Below are positions 46,194-55,817 of a stretch of DNA of 64,000 nt, one piece after another. The DNA comes from Pantoea alfalfae. Its GTDB lineage: Bacteria > Pseudomonadota > Gammaproteobacteria > Enterobacterales > Enterobacteriaceae. The stretch spans positions 2,728,001 to 2,792,000 of the forward strand of contig NZ_CP082292.1 of assembly GCF_019880205.1 (NCBI RefSeq), written 5' to 3'. The notes beneath the pieces are model-generated. The model had not been told where the DNA came from and searched no databases. It saw only the letters and a list, made by a program, of their open reading frames with translations. The stretch's first letter is position 1; every line of letters begins with the position of its first letter. Made by a program: the position numbers and the translations under genes.

Positions 46194-47669
46194 ATGTCCG
46201 ACCTGACCTCTTCCGCCCATGTGGCAACAGCAGGGAGTTCGCCCGGTGGCGAAACACAGTGGATCCGCAGCGCAGCTGATGTCTCCCGCTTAGTGAACAG
46301 CGGCGACAGCGCCCGTAACAATGCCCGTATTGTGGTAGCGATTGCGCTGGGAGGCGTGTTCCTTGACGCCTACGACCTGGGCGCGCTGGCGTTTGGCATT
46401 AAAGACATCACGCGCGAGTTTAGTCTCACTCCGACCGGCACCGGCATGGTCGCCTCGGCCATCACCTTCGGCGCAATCATCGGCGCGCTGATTGGCGGCT
46501 ATCTCACCGACAAAATTGGCCGTTATCGGGTCTTTATGGCTGATATGTTCTTTTTCGTGGTGGCGGCTATCGCCTGTGCGTTTGCCCCGAATGAGTATGT
46601 GCTGGCTGGCGCGCGCTTCGTGATGGGGCTGGGCGTCGGGATTGATCTGCCGGTTGCGATGGCGTTTCTGGCGGAGTTTTCAAAGCTGCGCGGCAAGGGG
46701 AATAAAGCGGCCAGCGTGGCGATGTGGTGTCCGACCTGGTATGCGGCAATCAGTATCTCTTATCTGCTGGTGCTGCTGCTTTATGCGGTGCTGCCTGAAA
46801 GCCACACCGACTGGCTCTGGCGGCTGATCCTTGGTTTTGGGGCCGTTCCGGCGATTGTCATCATCGCCATCCGCAGCCGTTATATGAGCGAATCCCCGGT
46901 GTGGGCGGCGAATCAGGGGGATCTGAAAGGGGCCGCCGCGATTTTACGCAGTGCCTGGAACATCAACGCGCAGGTGGCACCCGACGCCGGGCTGACCGCT
47001 GCCCCACCCGTGCGCAAGGCGAGCTGGCGCAACTATGGCGCGCTGCTGCAGGGCGTTTATCGCCGCCGCACGCTGCTGGCGACCATCACCTCTATCGCCT
47101 CGTCGTTTGCCTATAACGCAGTGGCGTTTGGGCTGCCGGTAATCATCTCAAGCTTCTTTGCTCAGTCGATGCTCACCACCATTCTGGTGTCGCTGGCGCT
47201 GAATCTGCTGTTCGCCTTTGTCGGCGGAATTCTGGCGGTGCGGCTGGTGCCGCGTCTGGGAGCGTGGAAGATGTCGGTGGCGGGTTATGGCTGTCAGTGC
47301 GTGGCGCTGCTGGGGCTGGCGCTGATTGGTCGTCCCGAAGGCGGTCAGGAAGCCGCGCTGGCGATTGGCATGCTGGCGCTGTTCCTGTTTGGTCAGGGAT
47401 TCGGGCCGGGGTCTCATACTATGACCTTTGCGTCGCTGAGCTACCCGACGTCGCTGCGCGGCGTGGGCGTCGGCTTCAACCAGACGCTGATGCGCGGCAG
47501 TTCGACCGTTTCGCTGTTTCTCTTCCCGGTGCTGGTTGCCGCGCTGGGCACCGGCGTCTTCTGGGTGATCTTCCTGGCCCCGCTGGCGGGCCTGCTGGCG
47601 TTGCTGGCGATCCGCTGGGAACCGTCAGGTTATGATGTGGATGCAGAAGATTTTGAGCTGCCGGGGTAA
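46194..47669 (+). CDS. MFS transporter (metabolite:H+ symporter type)
   Basis: Inner-membrane major facilitator, 491 aa, 12 predicted helices after a hydrophilic N-terminal tail of about 45 residues. Motif A after helix 2 is GGYLTDKIGRYRVFMADMFF and GLGVGIDLPVAMAFLAEFSK marks helix 4. The second half has TSLRGVGVGFNQTLMRGSST, as in sugar porter/AAHS-like families. The substrate cannot be named. It is divergent from osmF, has a terminator directly after its stop, and is convergent with idi. Confidence 0.85.
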   Translation: MSDLTSSAHVATAGSSPGGETQWIRSAADVSRLVNSGDSARNNARIVVAIALGGVFLDAYDLGALAFGIKDITREFSLTPTGTGMVASAITFGAIIGALIGGYLTDKIGRYRVFMADMFFFVVAAIACAFAPNEYVLAGARFVMGLGVGIDLPVAMAFLAEFSKLRGKGNKAASVAMWCPTWYAAISISYLLVLLLYAVLPESHTDWLWRLILGFGAVPAIVIIAIRSRYMSESPVWAANQGDLKGAAAILRSAWNINAQVAPDAGLTAAPPVRKASWRNYGALLQGVYRRRTLLATITSIASSFAYNAVAFGLPVIISSFFAQSMLTTILVSLALNLLFAFVGGILAVRLVPRLGAWKMSVAGYGCQCVALLGLALIGRPEGGQEAALAIGMLALFLFGQGFGPGSHTMTFASLSYPTSLRGVGVGFNQTLMRGSSTVSLFLFPVLVAALGTGVFWVIFLAPLAGLLALLAIRWEPSGYDVDAEDFELPG

Positions 47670-47681
47670 AGAGCGCAGGCA

Positions 47682-47706
47682 AACCGCACCTCAGTGCGGT
47701 TTTTTT
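47682..47706 (+). terminator. Rho-independent terminator after the MFS gene
   Basis: accgcac / gtgcggt stem of 7 bp with a ctca loop followed by TTTTTTT, 13 bases after the stop. It abuts the idi stop, so it probably serves mainly the MFS transcript. Confidence 0.9.
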
Positions 47707-48247
47707 ATGCCGTAATGACCGGGAAAGGAAAATGCTCCAGATAGTCCGGGATGCGCGGGAAGGTATGCAAAAACCACGGCGTGAACAGCTGTGGCTGCTG
47801 CTGCATCTGCTGCTCAATCAGCGCCATCGGACGATAATCAAAGGCATCGGCTTCCTGCGGATTCAGCTGCGGCAAAGTGTCGCAGACGGCAAAGAAGACG
47901 TGACCATATTCATGTTCGGTCAGGCCATTGCTCAGCTTCAGGTTATAGCTCAGCTCAAATACCGGCGTCAGCGTCACGATCATCCCCATCTCTTCACGCA
48001 GACGGCGCTCGGCGGCGTCGCGGGTCGATTCATGAGGATAAGGATGGCCACAGCAGGTATTACTCCACAAGCCACCACAGTGATATTTATCGCTGGCACG
48101 CCGCTGCAGTAACAGCTCCTGCCGGGAATTGAAGACGTAGACCGTCACCGCGCGGTGCAGTAATCCTTTTTCATGCACTTCCAGCTTTTCCATTTTGCCG
48201 GTGGGACGATCGAGGTGGTCAACGAGGATAACTTCAATAGCAGACAT
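47705..48247 (-). CDS. idi: Isopentenyl-diphosphate delta-isomerase, type I
   Basis: Interconverts isopentenyl and dimethylallyl diphosphate; 180 aa (E. coli 182), NUDIX fold. The catalytic Cys is in LWSNTCCGHPYPHES near residue 66 and the catalytic Glu in EHEYGHVFFAV near residue 115. The Nudix-like helix is RDAAERRLREEMGM. Metal ligands His25 (HEKGLLHRA region) and His69 are present. Pantoea species often make carotenoids, for which Idi supplies precursor. No crt genes are in this window, so this is a stand-alone idi. Confidence 0.96.
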   Translation of the reverse strand: MSAIEVILVDHLDRPTGKMEKLEVHEKGLLHRAVTVYVFNSRQELLLQRRASDKYHCGGLWSNTCCGHPYPHESTRDAAERRLREEMGMIVTLTPVFELSYNLKLSNGLTEHEYGHVFFAVCDTLPQLNPQEADAFDYRPMALIEQQMQQQPQLFTPWFLHTFPRIPDYLEHFPFPVITA

Positions 48248-48360
48248 GGCGTTTCCTTGAGATTATTCCCAACTATTCTGGCACAGAATGAGCAGTCTGG
48301 GTGGAACATCGCGGAATTTTTACGCGTCTCAGGCGGAGATAAGCGGATGAAGCAGAGAGG

Positions 48361-48386
48361 AAATCAGGCCAGCAAGGCTGGCCTGA
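48361..48386 (-). terminator. Terminator of the chemoreceptor gene
   Basis: tcaggccagc / gctggcctga is a perfect 10-bp stem with an aag loop, followed on the minus strand by TTTCC. It lies seven bases after the stop codon. Confidence 0.75.
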
Positions 48387-48393
48387 CGAAGGA

Positions 48394-50289
48394 TTACAGG
48401 CGGAAACTCTGAACCACCTGCTCAAGCTGGGTGCTCTGCGATTCCATCGCCTGCGCGGCAGCGGAAACCTGCTCCACCAGCACGGCATTCTGCTGGGTAG
48501 TACCATCAAGCTGGGTAATCGCCACGTTAACCTGTTCGATACCCAGGCTCTGCTCACGGCTGGCTGACATAATTTCGCTCATCAGGGTGGTCACACTGCT
48601 TACCCCTTTCATCAGCTCGTCCATGGTCTGACCCGCCTGCTCAACCAGCGCGCTGCCGGTATCGATGTTTGCCACGGACTCTTCGATTAACTTTTTAATC
48701 TCACGCGCCGAGTTGGCTGAACGCTGTGCCAGGTTGCGCACTTCCGATGCCACCACCGCAAAACCGCGACCCTGTTCACCGGCACGTGCGGCTTCTACCG
48801 CGGCGTTAAGTGCCAGGATATTGGTCTGGAATGCGATGCTGTCGATGACGCTGATGATATCGACCACTTTACGGGATGAGTGATGAATCTCACCCATGGT
48901 GGTGACCACCTGACGGACCACTTCAGTCCCCCGTGCGGCCACCTGCGAGGCATCAGCTGCCAGCTGGTTGGCATGCGTCGCATTGTCGGCGTTCTGACGC
49001 ACGGTGCCGGTCAGCTGCTCCATCGACGCGGCCGTCTCGACAATCGAGCTGGCCTGATCTTCAGTACGGGAGGAGAGATTGGCGTTACCGCTGGCAATCT
49101 CCCGCGACGCAGCAGTAATCGCCAGTGCGCTGTCGCCCACCTGCTGGAGCAGCCCCTGCAGATAGCTGATGAATTGGTTAAAGCTCTGCGCCACGGCGTT
49201 AAACTCCGGGCTGTTGCTGGCGGGCAGGCGCTGCGTCAGATCGGCCCCACCCGTCGACAGCGCTTCGATGTTGCTGTTCAGCACGTTAAGACGTTTCATC
49301 ATGGCGCGGACAAAGCCCAGCGAGACCAGCAGCAGGATGACCGCCAGTGGGATCTGCACCAGGCCCAGGCGGGTCAGCATATTATGCGACTGCGCTTTCA
49401 GCAGGCTGGTTGGCAGACTGCTGGCGAGATACCACGGGCTGCCAGGAATGGCCTGCACGAACAGGGTCTGCTCGCCCTCGCTGCTGTCATAGGTGGTTTC
49501 CAGCGGCTGATTGCCAACGCCGTTCAGCAACGTTTTCAGCGGTGCGGCCATCGGCATCTGCACGTCAGCCAGGTTCTCCAGCTTCGGCGCGGCATTGACC
49601 AGCGCGCCATTGCCCACGACTTTGCCGTCGGCTTCGACGATCAGCACATTGCCGTGAATGGTTTCACCCATCTGCTTCGCCAGCTGGTTGAAGAACCCCA
49701 GCGTCACGTCGATAGTCGCGACACCCCAGGCCGAGCCATTGCGGTAGATCGCCATGGCACAGTTGGTACGCGGCTGCGGGCTGGCAGCATCCTGATAAGC
49801 TTTTGCCCAGGCACACTGCCCTTTCGCGGCAGCCAGGCCATCTTTATACCAGGGTTGCTCCCAGTATTTATCGGCGGCGTCGGAGTTCCAGTAGGTGTTG
49901 ACCTGCAGTTCATTACTGGCATTACGGGCAAAGAAGCTGCTGTCTTTCTCTTTGGCCGGATCGCGACGGTTTGGCAGGGGCCAGATACCGCCACCAAACA
50001 CGTTGCTGTCCTGATACTGGTTTACCAGCGTCGGTAACAGGGCGTCGATAGTGGCGCTATCCATGACAGAGGCGGCTTCGGTAATCGCACGCTGCTGTGC
50101 CTGCACGCGGTTCATCTGTTCAACGATGCCAGAGGCGAGTGAATCGACCTGATAACGAACCAGACGACTTTCGCTGTCGACCAGCTGTGGCGCGACGAAC
50201 TGATTGATGACCCAAACTGTAACGAGTAAAAGCGCAACAAAGAACGCGATCATTGTTGCGGTGAAGCGGGATTGTGTTGTTTTAAACAT
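48394..50289 (-). CDS. Methyl-accepting chemotaxis protein with dCache-like sensor
   Basis: Transmembrane chemoreceptor, 631 aa. Helix 1 (about residues 11-32) and helix 2 (about 305-328, [20 protein letters not shown]) enclose a large periplasmic sensor of about 270 residues with [13 protein letters not shown] and WYKDG motifs typical of double Cache domains. HAMP follows, then the signalling domain with the hairpin tip [20 protein letters not shown] and [20 protein letters not shown]. No C-terminal CheR-binding pentapeptide; it ends QVVQSFRL. Ligand unknown; Cache receptors often bind amino or organic acids. A sigma-28 promoter lies 44 bases upstream. Confidence 0.95.
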   Translation of the reverse strand: MFKTTQSRFTATMIAFFVALLLVTVWVINQFVAPQLVDSESRLVRYQVDSLASGIVEQMNRVQAQQRAITEAASVMDSATIDALLPTLVNQYQDSNVFGGGIWPLPNRRDPAKEKDSSFFARNASNELQVNTYWNSDAADKYWEQPWYKDGLAAAKGQCAWAKAYQDAASPQPRTNCAMAIYRNGSAWGVATIDVTLGFFNQLAKQMGETIHGNVLIVEADGKVVGNGALVNAAPKLENLADVQMPMAAPLKTLLNGVGNQPLETTYDSSEGEQTLFVQAIPGSPWYLASSLPTSLLKAQSHNMLTRLGLVQIPLAVILLLVSLGFVRAMMKRLNVLNSNIEALSTGGADLTQRLPASNSPEFNAVAQSFNQFISYLQGLLQQVGDSALAITAASREIASGNANLSSRTEDQASSIVETAASMEQLTGTVRQNADNATHANQLAADASQVAARGTEVVRQVVTTMGEIHHSSRKVVDIISVIDSIAFQTNILALNAAVEAARAGEQGRGFAVVASEVRNLAQRSANSAREIKKLIEESVANIDTGSALVEQAGQTMDELMKGVSSVTTLMSEIMSASREQSLGIEQVNVAITQLDGTTQQNAVLVEQVSAAAQAMESQSTQLEQVVQSFRL

Positions 50290-50332
50290 CTTTGTTCCCC
50301 TGAACCTGGTGCGGCGCGATTGCCTGATCGGG

Positions 50333-50359
50333 TTAACGGCTCGCTTAACGGGAACTTGA
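50333..50359 (-). promoter_or_regulatory. Sigma-28 (FliA) promoter of the chemoreceptor gene
   Basis: Read on the minus strand: TCAAGTTC, 11 bases, GCCGTTAA. This fits the FliA consensus TAAAGTTT-N11-GCCGATAA with the exact spacing. The start codon is 44 bases beyond the -10, so the receptor should be a class 3 flagellar-regulon gene. Confidence 0.82.
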
Positions 50360-50431
50360 GATGAGCGGGATCACATATTCGAGAAATGTTTGATTTTTGT
50401 GAAAATTTAATTTCAAACTGGTACTATCACG

Positions 50432-50451
50432 TCCCCGACGGTTGCCGGGGA
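50432..50451 (-). terminator. Possible terminator of the SUFU-domain gene
   Basis: tccccgacgg/ccgggga can fold into a short GC-rich stem, 30 bases beyond the stop at 50480. There is no U-run after it, so support is weak. Confidence 0.35.
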
Positions 50452-50479
50452 ACAGACGAAGAGGCTTGATAAGACTGGC

Positions 50480-51589
50480 TTACTCTTCTGAATGGACCAC
50501 CTGCAGGCGCGGGCGGAAAACATGATCATTGCCTTCTGCTGTTAACAATTCTCGTAACTTTTGGCCGCCATGCTCGTCAGCCTGCGCGAACTGCCGCTCG
50601 GCTTCCGTAATCGGCGTGGACCAGAGCAGCGTCGGGCGATCGCCATCGCGTTTCGGCAGCGTGAACTGTGCTGGCGCAGGTGCCAGTTCATTCGCCAGCA
50701 GGAAGCTTTCAAAACCGACCGGTGCCACTTCTGAGGCCAGCGTGTGGCCCTCCCCCAGCCAGGTGAGTCGCGCCCATGGCAGATGCACGAACTCCGCCAG
50801 CGCGCTCGCCATCTGCACCGCGTTGCCTTCGGTCATCACTTCACCATCGACCGCCATGCCCAGCTCGATACGGCGATACTGCGGTGCCAGCTCATCGAAC
50901 AGATAATCAACCTGCGGCATCGGCCTGATACTCATGCCGAGCGTCAGGAAGTACCACACGCCCTGATGCCAGTGCTGCGAGATCGCCATCGGCGGCCAGC
51001 TGCCCTGATCGATCGCGTAATATTTCACTGATTCGCCAAAACGCGCCTGATAGCAGGCCATGAGATCCTGCTGGACCCTGTCCCACTCGCTGCCGTCGTG
51101 CCATTCGCGCCAGAACTGACGCTGATGCTCCGCACGGGCATAGTAGTCATTGGTCGATGCTGAACCCAGCGGGGCCGTCAGCCGGTTCTTTTTGATGCAG
51201 CCCGCAGAGAAGCTCACCTGCTTCTCCTGATAAAGACTCCAGCCGGGGATCACCGCCAGCAGCTGGCCGTAATACCACAGCGCAGCGCCATCATCAGAAG
51301 GCTCCCACAGCACCTGCAGACCTGCCGGGTCCAGCGCGGGCTCCGCTTCCAGATTACGGCAATACTCGGCGCTGAGCAGCGGGGCGATGCCCTGCTCCAT
51401 CGCCCCGCGATCTTCCTGTGCCGGTGCAGGCAGCAGGTTACGAAGCCAGCAGCCGCGCACCGCATACTGACTGCGGAACAGGTCGGTGGGCCAGATGTAA
51501 AAATAAGCGGTGCGCTCATCCTGCTCGACAATGGCGGTCAGGGTGCGCTGCTGATTGTGGACTTCAGCAATCAGGGATTTGTACGTCAT
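50480..51589 (-). CDS. Suppressor-of-fused (SUFU) domain-like protein
   Basis: 369 aa, no signal peptide or membrane helix. The segment WYFLTLGMSIRPMPQVDYLF through YRRIELGMAV and HLPWARLTWLGEGHTL resembles the bacterial suppressor-of-fused domain (about residues 190-290), with FTLPKRDGDRPTLLWSTPIT further on, also typical. The function in bacteria is unknown; some members are immunity proteins to toxins. The start at 51589 (MTYKSLIAEV) has GAGG six bases upstream. Neighbours give no further hint. Family assignment is from motif memory. Confidence 0.7.
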   Translation of the reverse strand: MTYKSLIAEVHNQQRTLTAIVEQDERTAYFYIWPTDLFRSQYAVRGCWLRNLLPAPAQEDRGAMEQGIAPLLSAEYCRNLEAEPALDPAGLQVLWEPSDDGAALWYYGQLLAVIPGWSLYQEKQVSFSAGCIKKNRLTAPLGSASTNDYYARAEHQRQFWREWHDGSEWDRVQQDLMACYQARFGESVKYYAIDQGSWPPMAISQHWHQGVWYFLTLGMSIRPMPQVDYLFDELAPQYRRIELGMAVDGEVMTEGNAVQMASALAEFVHLPWARLTWLGEGHTLASEVAPVGFESFLLANELAPAPAQFTLPKRDGDRPTLLWSTPITEAERQFAQADEHGGQKLRELLTAEGNDHVFRPRLQVVHSEE

Positions 51590-51876
51590 AGTGCCTCGAC
51601 AAAGCCTGGAGGAATCCATTTTCCCCGAGAATAGAGCAGGATCCTGGCTGCGGCTATCTGAGACAAGGGTAATAGTCTCAAAGTGTGGGCGTTGGGGGGC
51701 GTACTGAGCTTTGTAAGTGTGACCATTGTTGGCCTTAAAGGCCGGTATGAGCGAAAAGCGGGCGTTGAGTGAGATTAAAGCTGTAAGAAATTACAGACCG
51801 ATAGGGCGATTCAGGCTGCAATTTATGTTTATATAAATATTGAAAATGAGTATTTAAGCTTTTTTAAGGGGGATAG

Positions 51877-52338
51877 GTGCGCATTAGACCATCATCTCGA
51901 TTGATCATTCTTTCGCCTGAAAATCATGTCCTGCTCTTTAGGTTCTGTCATAAAAATGATGCTCTAAAGGGAAAAACATACTGGGCAACGCCGGGAGGAG
52001 GGCTTGAAAAAAATGAATCTTTCGAGCAGGCCGCTATACGCGAATTATTTGAAGAAACGGGATTGAAAGAAACATTAACAGGACCAGCAGTAGCGTCCCG
52101 AACCTTCACAATGATGCTACCAAGTGGGGAGACAGTCCTTGCTGATGAGCGTTTCTTTATGATTAAGGCAAATACAGTAGATCTCGATCGTTCAGGATGG
52201 AGTAGCAATGAAAAGGAACTCATTCGCGATCATCATTGGTGGACAATACAAGAGCTAATACAAACCAATGAGACAATTTTTCCACGCGACTTAATCATTA
52301 ACATACTTGAAAAAAGTCGGCCGGATCTTCGACGTTAA
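51877..52338 (+). CDS. NUDIX hydrolase
   Basis: 153 aa. The Nudix box is complete: GGGLEKNESFEQAAIRELFE followed by ETGL (residues about 40-63), fitting Gx5Ex7REUxEExGU. It should hydrolyse a nucleoside diphosphate derivative; the substrate is not known. The start is GTG at 51877 behind AAGGGGGA. The gene and the 250 bases before it are visibly richer in A and T than everything around, with rare codons such as ATA and AGA, which suggests recent acquisition. No partner gene or mobile-element end is next to it. Confidence 0.9.
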   Translation: MRIRPSSRLIILSPENHVLLFRFCHKNDALKGKTYWATPGGGLEKNESFEQAAIRELFEETGLKETLTGPAVASRTFTMMLPSGETVLADERFFMIKANTVDLDRSGWSSNEKELIRDHHWWTIQELIQTNETIFPRDLIINILEKSRPDLRR

Positions 52339-52395
52339 ATGCGTCATAATATCCTGAACGTCCTTTTCTGGCACACAGCGGACATTCATAGCCCC

Positions 52396-53268
52396 TTACC
52401 CCAGCCTACCCATTCTCACCATCGCCCGATACCATGCCCCGCGCTGAATTGACCATCTCAACCCTAACGCAATCGCATTAATCTTCTGGTCAATCATCGC
52501 CTGCTGAAAGCGGCCAATCTCCGTACCGGACATTGCCTGCGCCCACGCGGGCATCAGCCCGAATCCTGACTTCAGCATGATTTTCATCACCGGTTTCGCC
52601 TGCCAGCTGGGTGCAGGGGCATTCATCAGCAATCGCGTCACTTCAGCGGTACGCTCGTCAAAGCGCAGCTCTGAACGCATCTGTTGCAGGTAATCCGCCA
52701 CATCGACAACGCTTTTCGGCACCTTCTCTGCGCCCAGCGCTTCGGCAATGAGCGCCGCTTCCTGATAGTACTGATCCTGCCCGGCGCGGGTAAGCTGAGG
52801 ATTTTTGTAGCGCAGATGGGCGGCCAGAAAACGGCTGGTCTCCGCCACATGCACCCAGGTCAGCAGATGCGGATCGCTGGCGGCATAGGGTTTGCCCGCG
52901 CTGTCGACGCCGCTGACTTTCAGATGAATGCGTTTCACCCTGTCGATCAGCGTCTGCGCATCCTGCGAATTACCGTAGGTAGTGACAGCGATAAACTGGC
53001 TGGTGCGGCGCAGACGGCCCATCATATCTTCGCGGAAATTGGAGTGATCCCAGACGCCCGCCAGTGCCGCCGGATGCAGCATCTGCAACAGCAACGCGCT
53101 GATCCCGCCGCACATCATGGAGGTGAAGTCACCGTGGACGCGCCAGATCACGCTGTCCGGGCCAAACAGGCCGGGATCGCCAGGTGGTTGAGAGAGGTCA
53201 AATTCATTCATCGACAGGCCGTTAAGGCGGAATACCTGCTGCTGAATGCGATCACGCAGATTAATCAT
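52396..53268 (-). CDS. MpaB family (DUF2236) oxygenase
   Basis: 290 aa. SMMCGGISALLLQMLHPAAL followed by AGVWDHSNFREDMMGRLRRT is the signature of the DUF2236/MpaB family, which includes the haem-containing rubber oxygenase Lcp and fungal MpaB. The likely axial His residues are in QMLHP (near residue 64) and LLTWVHVAETSRFL (near 140). The C-terminus is basic. No signal peptide is seen. The substrate in bacteria is generally unknown. It stands alone, between the NUDIX gene (convergent) and bglX upstream on the same strand. Confidence 0.88.
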   Translation of the reverse strand: MINLRDRIQQQVFRLNGLSMNEFDLSQPPGDPGLFGPDSVIWRVHGDFTSMMCGGISALLLQMLHPAALAGVWDHSNFREDMMGRLRRTSQFIAVTTYGNSQDAQTLIDRVKRIHLKVSGVDSAGKPYAASDPHLLTWVHVAETSRFLAAHLRYKNPQLTRAGQDQYYQEAALIAEALGAEKVPKSVVDVADYLQQMRSELRFDERTAEVTRLLMNAPAPSWQAKPVMKIMLKSGFGLMPAWAQAMSGTEIGRFQQAMIDQKINAIALGLRWSIQRGAWYRAMVRMGRLG

Positions 53269-53333
53269 AGCGGCTCTGATAGTGGATATGACGCGGCGCG
53301 CGGTAGCAGGACGCTAACGACGCGCCGCATCAC

Positions 53334-53355
53334 CTTCCCCTGACGTCAGGGAAAA
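53334..53355 (-). terminator. Possible terminator of bglX
   Basis: ttccc-c-tga / tcagggaa surrounds the palindrome cctgacgtcagg, ten bases beyond the bglX stop. There is no U-run on the minus strand. A second stem gcggcgcg/cgcgccgc lies at 53293-53328. Confidence 0.4.
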
Positions 53356-53364
53356 GGCTGACGG

Positions 53365-55662
53365 TTATAAATAGTTGAACTGCCCATCCTCGGTACGAAC
53401 GGAATCGAGTCCAATCATCACGTTGAATTTGCCGGGCTCTGCAACGTGCTGCATCTGCTGGTTCCAGAACTTCAGCGCATCCACATCAATTTTGAAGGTC
53501 ACAGTTTGTGACTCGCCTGCTTTCAGCATGATGCGCTTAAAGCCACGCAGCTCCTGCACCGGACGGCTGATGGAAGCGACCGGGTCGTTGAGATACATCT
53601 GCACCACCGTCGCGCCATCGCGTTTACCACTGTTGGTCACGGTCACGCTGGCTTCGATGCTGCCGTTACGCGGCATGGTCGGGGAAGACATTTTTACCGG
53701 CGACACGGTGAAGCTGGTGTAGCTCAGGCCGTAACCAAACGGATAGAGCGGGCCGTTAACCGCATCATAGTAGTGCGAGGTGTACTTGTTCGGCTTCGCA
53801 AAGTTGTAAGGACGACCGGTTGGCAGATGGTTGTAGTAGATCGGAATCTGACCCACTGAACGCGGGAAGGAAACCGGCAGTTTGCCCGACGGGTTGTAGT
53901 CACCGAACAGCACATCGGCGATGGCGTTACCACCTTCGGTGCCGCTGAACCAGGTTTCCAGCACCGCATCAGCCATGCGATCTTCATTTACTATCGACAG
54001 CGGGCGCCCGTTCATCAGGACAATCACCAGCGGCTTACCGGTGGCTTTCAGTGCCGCGAGCAGCTTCTGCTGGCTCGGTGGGATCACCAGGTCGCTGCGG
54101 CTGGAGGCTTCGTGCGCCATCCCCTGCGCTTCGCCCACGGCGGCAACCACCACATCGGCCTGCTTCGCTTTGGCAACCGCGTCATCGATCATCTGCTGCG
54201 GTGAACGCGTATCCACGGAAACCGCCTGCTCATAGAGGTTCAGGAAGTCCTGAATCCCTTTGTTGTCGCTGACGTTAGCGCCCTTCTCATAAAGCAGCGT
54301 CGCTTTGCCTTCGGTGGCAGTGCGCATGCCCTGCAGCAGCGAAACGGATTGCTTCGCCACGCCTGCGGCGGACCAGCTGCCCATGATGTCGCGCTGACTG
54401 TCTGCCAGCGGACCAATCAGCGCAATGGTGCCCGATTTTTTCAGCGGCAGCGTTTCCAAACGGTTTTTCAGCAGTACGATGCTTTTACGCGCCACATCGC
54501 GCGCTTCAGCGCGATGCAGACGGCTTTCCGCATTGGTGTCCTGCGGGTCGCTCTCTTTCGGACCTAAATGGCTGTAGGGATCGTTAAACAGGCCCATGTC
54601 ATATTTGACGTTAAGCACATGGCGCGCCGCGTCATCAATTTCAGCCATCGTGACCTCACCGCTCTTCACCAGATCCGGCAGATACTTACTGTAATATTCG
54701 TCGCTCATGCTCATATCCACGCCCGACTTCAGGGCGATGCGTACCGCTTCCTGCGGATCGCTGGCGACGCCATGCTTGATCAGCTCTTTGATTGCGCCGT
54801 GGTCGCTGATGGTGATGCCTTTGAATTTCCACTTATCGCGCAGCAGATCTTTCAGCAGCCAGCTGTCCGCCGTAGCGGGGACGCCATTAATCGAGTTCAG
54901 CGCCACCATCACGCCGCCGCTGCCTGCATCCAGTGAGGCCTTATACGGTGGCAGATAGTCCTGGAACATGCGCTGCGGGCTCATGTCTACGGTGTTGTAA
55001 TCGCGTCCACCCTCAACGGCGCCATAGAGCGCAAAGTGTTTCACGCTGGTCATCACGCTATAGCGATCGGCGGCACTTTTGCCCTGCATCGCCTGCACCA
55101 TGCTGCGACCCATTTCGCTGGTGAGATACGTATCCTCACCGAAGCCTTCGGAACCACGACCCCAGCGCGGTTCACGGCTGACATCGACCATCGGTGCCCA
55201 TGTCATATTCAGACCGTCGTCGGCCGCTTCATAGGCGGATACGCGCCCTACTTCTTTAACGGCATCCAGATCCCAGCTTGATGCCAGGGCCAGAGGAATC
55301 GGGAAAATAGTGCGCTGACCGTGAATCACGTCGAAGGCGAAAAACAGGGGGATCTTGAGGCGGCTAAGCTGCATCGCCTGATCCTGCATCGCGCGGATAT
55401 CCTGACGCGTGACAGTGTTAAAAATCGCGCCAACCTGACTCTTCTGAATCATGTCGCGAATGGCTTCTTTCGGATTATCAGGTCCGACGCTGATTAAACG
55501 CAGCTGGCCAATCTTCTCGTCCAGCGTCATTTTTTTAAGCAGCTGGTTAACGAAGGCATCTCGCGCCTGTTCGGTCATCGGGTGGTTACCAGGCACTGTC
55601 TCAGCCAGTGCGGGTTGCATCGCAAGGGAGACAGCGAGACTAACAGAGTAAATCCATTTCAT
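53365..55662 (-). CDS. bglX: Periplasmic beta-glucosidase BglX
   Basis: Glycoside hydrolase family 3 in the periplasm, 765 aa, exactly the E. coli length with the start at 55662 (MKWIYSVSLAVSLAMQPALA). The signal peptide is cut after ALA. The (beta/alpha)8 domain holds the nucleophile Asp in GITISDHGAIKELIKHG (near residue 287), and the alpha/beta sandwich domain has LVIPPSQQKLLAALKATGKP. A C-terminal fibronectin III-like domain covers the last 110 residues. A frame 48 codons longer upstream is rejected. Divergent from dld, as in E. coli. Confidence 0.96.
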   Translation of the reverse strand: MKWIYSVSLAVSLAMQPALAETVPGNHPMTEQARDAFVNQLLKKMTLDEKIGQLRLISVGPDNPKEAIRDMIQKSQVGAIFNTVTRQDIRAMQDQAMQLSRLKIPLFFAFDVIHGQRTIFPIPLALASSWDLDAVKEVGRVSAYEAADDGLNMTWAPMVDVSREPRWGRGSEGFGEDTYLTSEMGRSMVQAMQGKSAADRYSVMTSVKHFALYGAVEGGRDYNTVDMSPQRMFQDYLPPYKASLDAGSGGVMVALNSINGVPATADSWLLKDLLRDKWKFKGITISDHGAIKELIKHGVASDPQEAVRIALKSGVDMSMSDEYYSKYLPDLVKSGEVTMAEIDDAARHVLNVKYDMGLFNDPYSHLGPKESDPQDTNAESRLHRAEARDVARKSIVLLKNRLETLPLKKSGTIALIGPLADSQRDIMGSWSAAGVAKQSVSLLQGMRTATEGKATLLYEKGANVSDNKGIQDFLNLYEQAVSVDTRSPQQMIDDAVAKAKQADVVVAAVGEAQGMAHEASSRSDLVIPPSQQKLLAALKATGKPLVIVLMNGRPLSIVNEDRMADAVLETWFSGTEGGNAIADVLFGDYNPSGKLPVSFPRSVGQIPIYYNHLPTGRPYNFAKPNKYTSHYYDAVNGPLYPFGYGLSYTSFTVSPVKMSSPTMPRNGSIEASVTVTNSGKRDGATVVQMYLNDPVASISRPVQELRGFKRIMLKAGESQTVTFKIDVDALKFWNQQMQHVAEPGKFNVMIGLDSVRTEDGQFNYL

Positions 55663-55817
55663 CAGGTTGGGTTCTCTTAAGTAACTGCGCAATATCGAAT
55701 AAACAGGCGGCAGTGTGCCACAAGATGAGAATAGCAGGTAGCGGCCAGAGTCACACTGCGTTGAGGTCAGTTGACGTGCTACAGTTAGGACGCACTGATA
55801 AGACAAGGGAATTGCTC

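Noticed and set aside
53293..53328. Stem gcggcgcg/cgcgccgc as an attachment site or terminator
   Set aside because: 20-nt loop, no U-run and no direct repeat elsewhere in the window; probably incidental GC-rich pairing.
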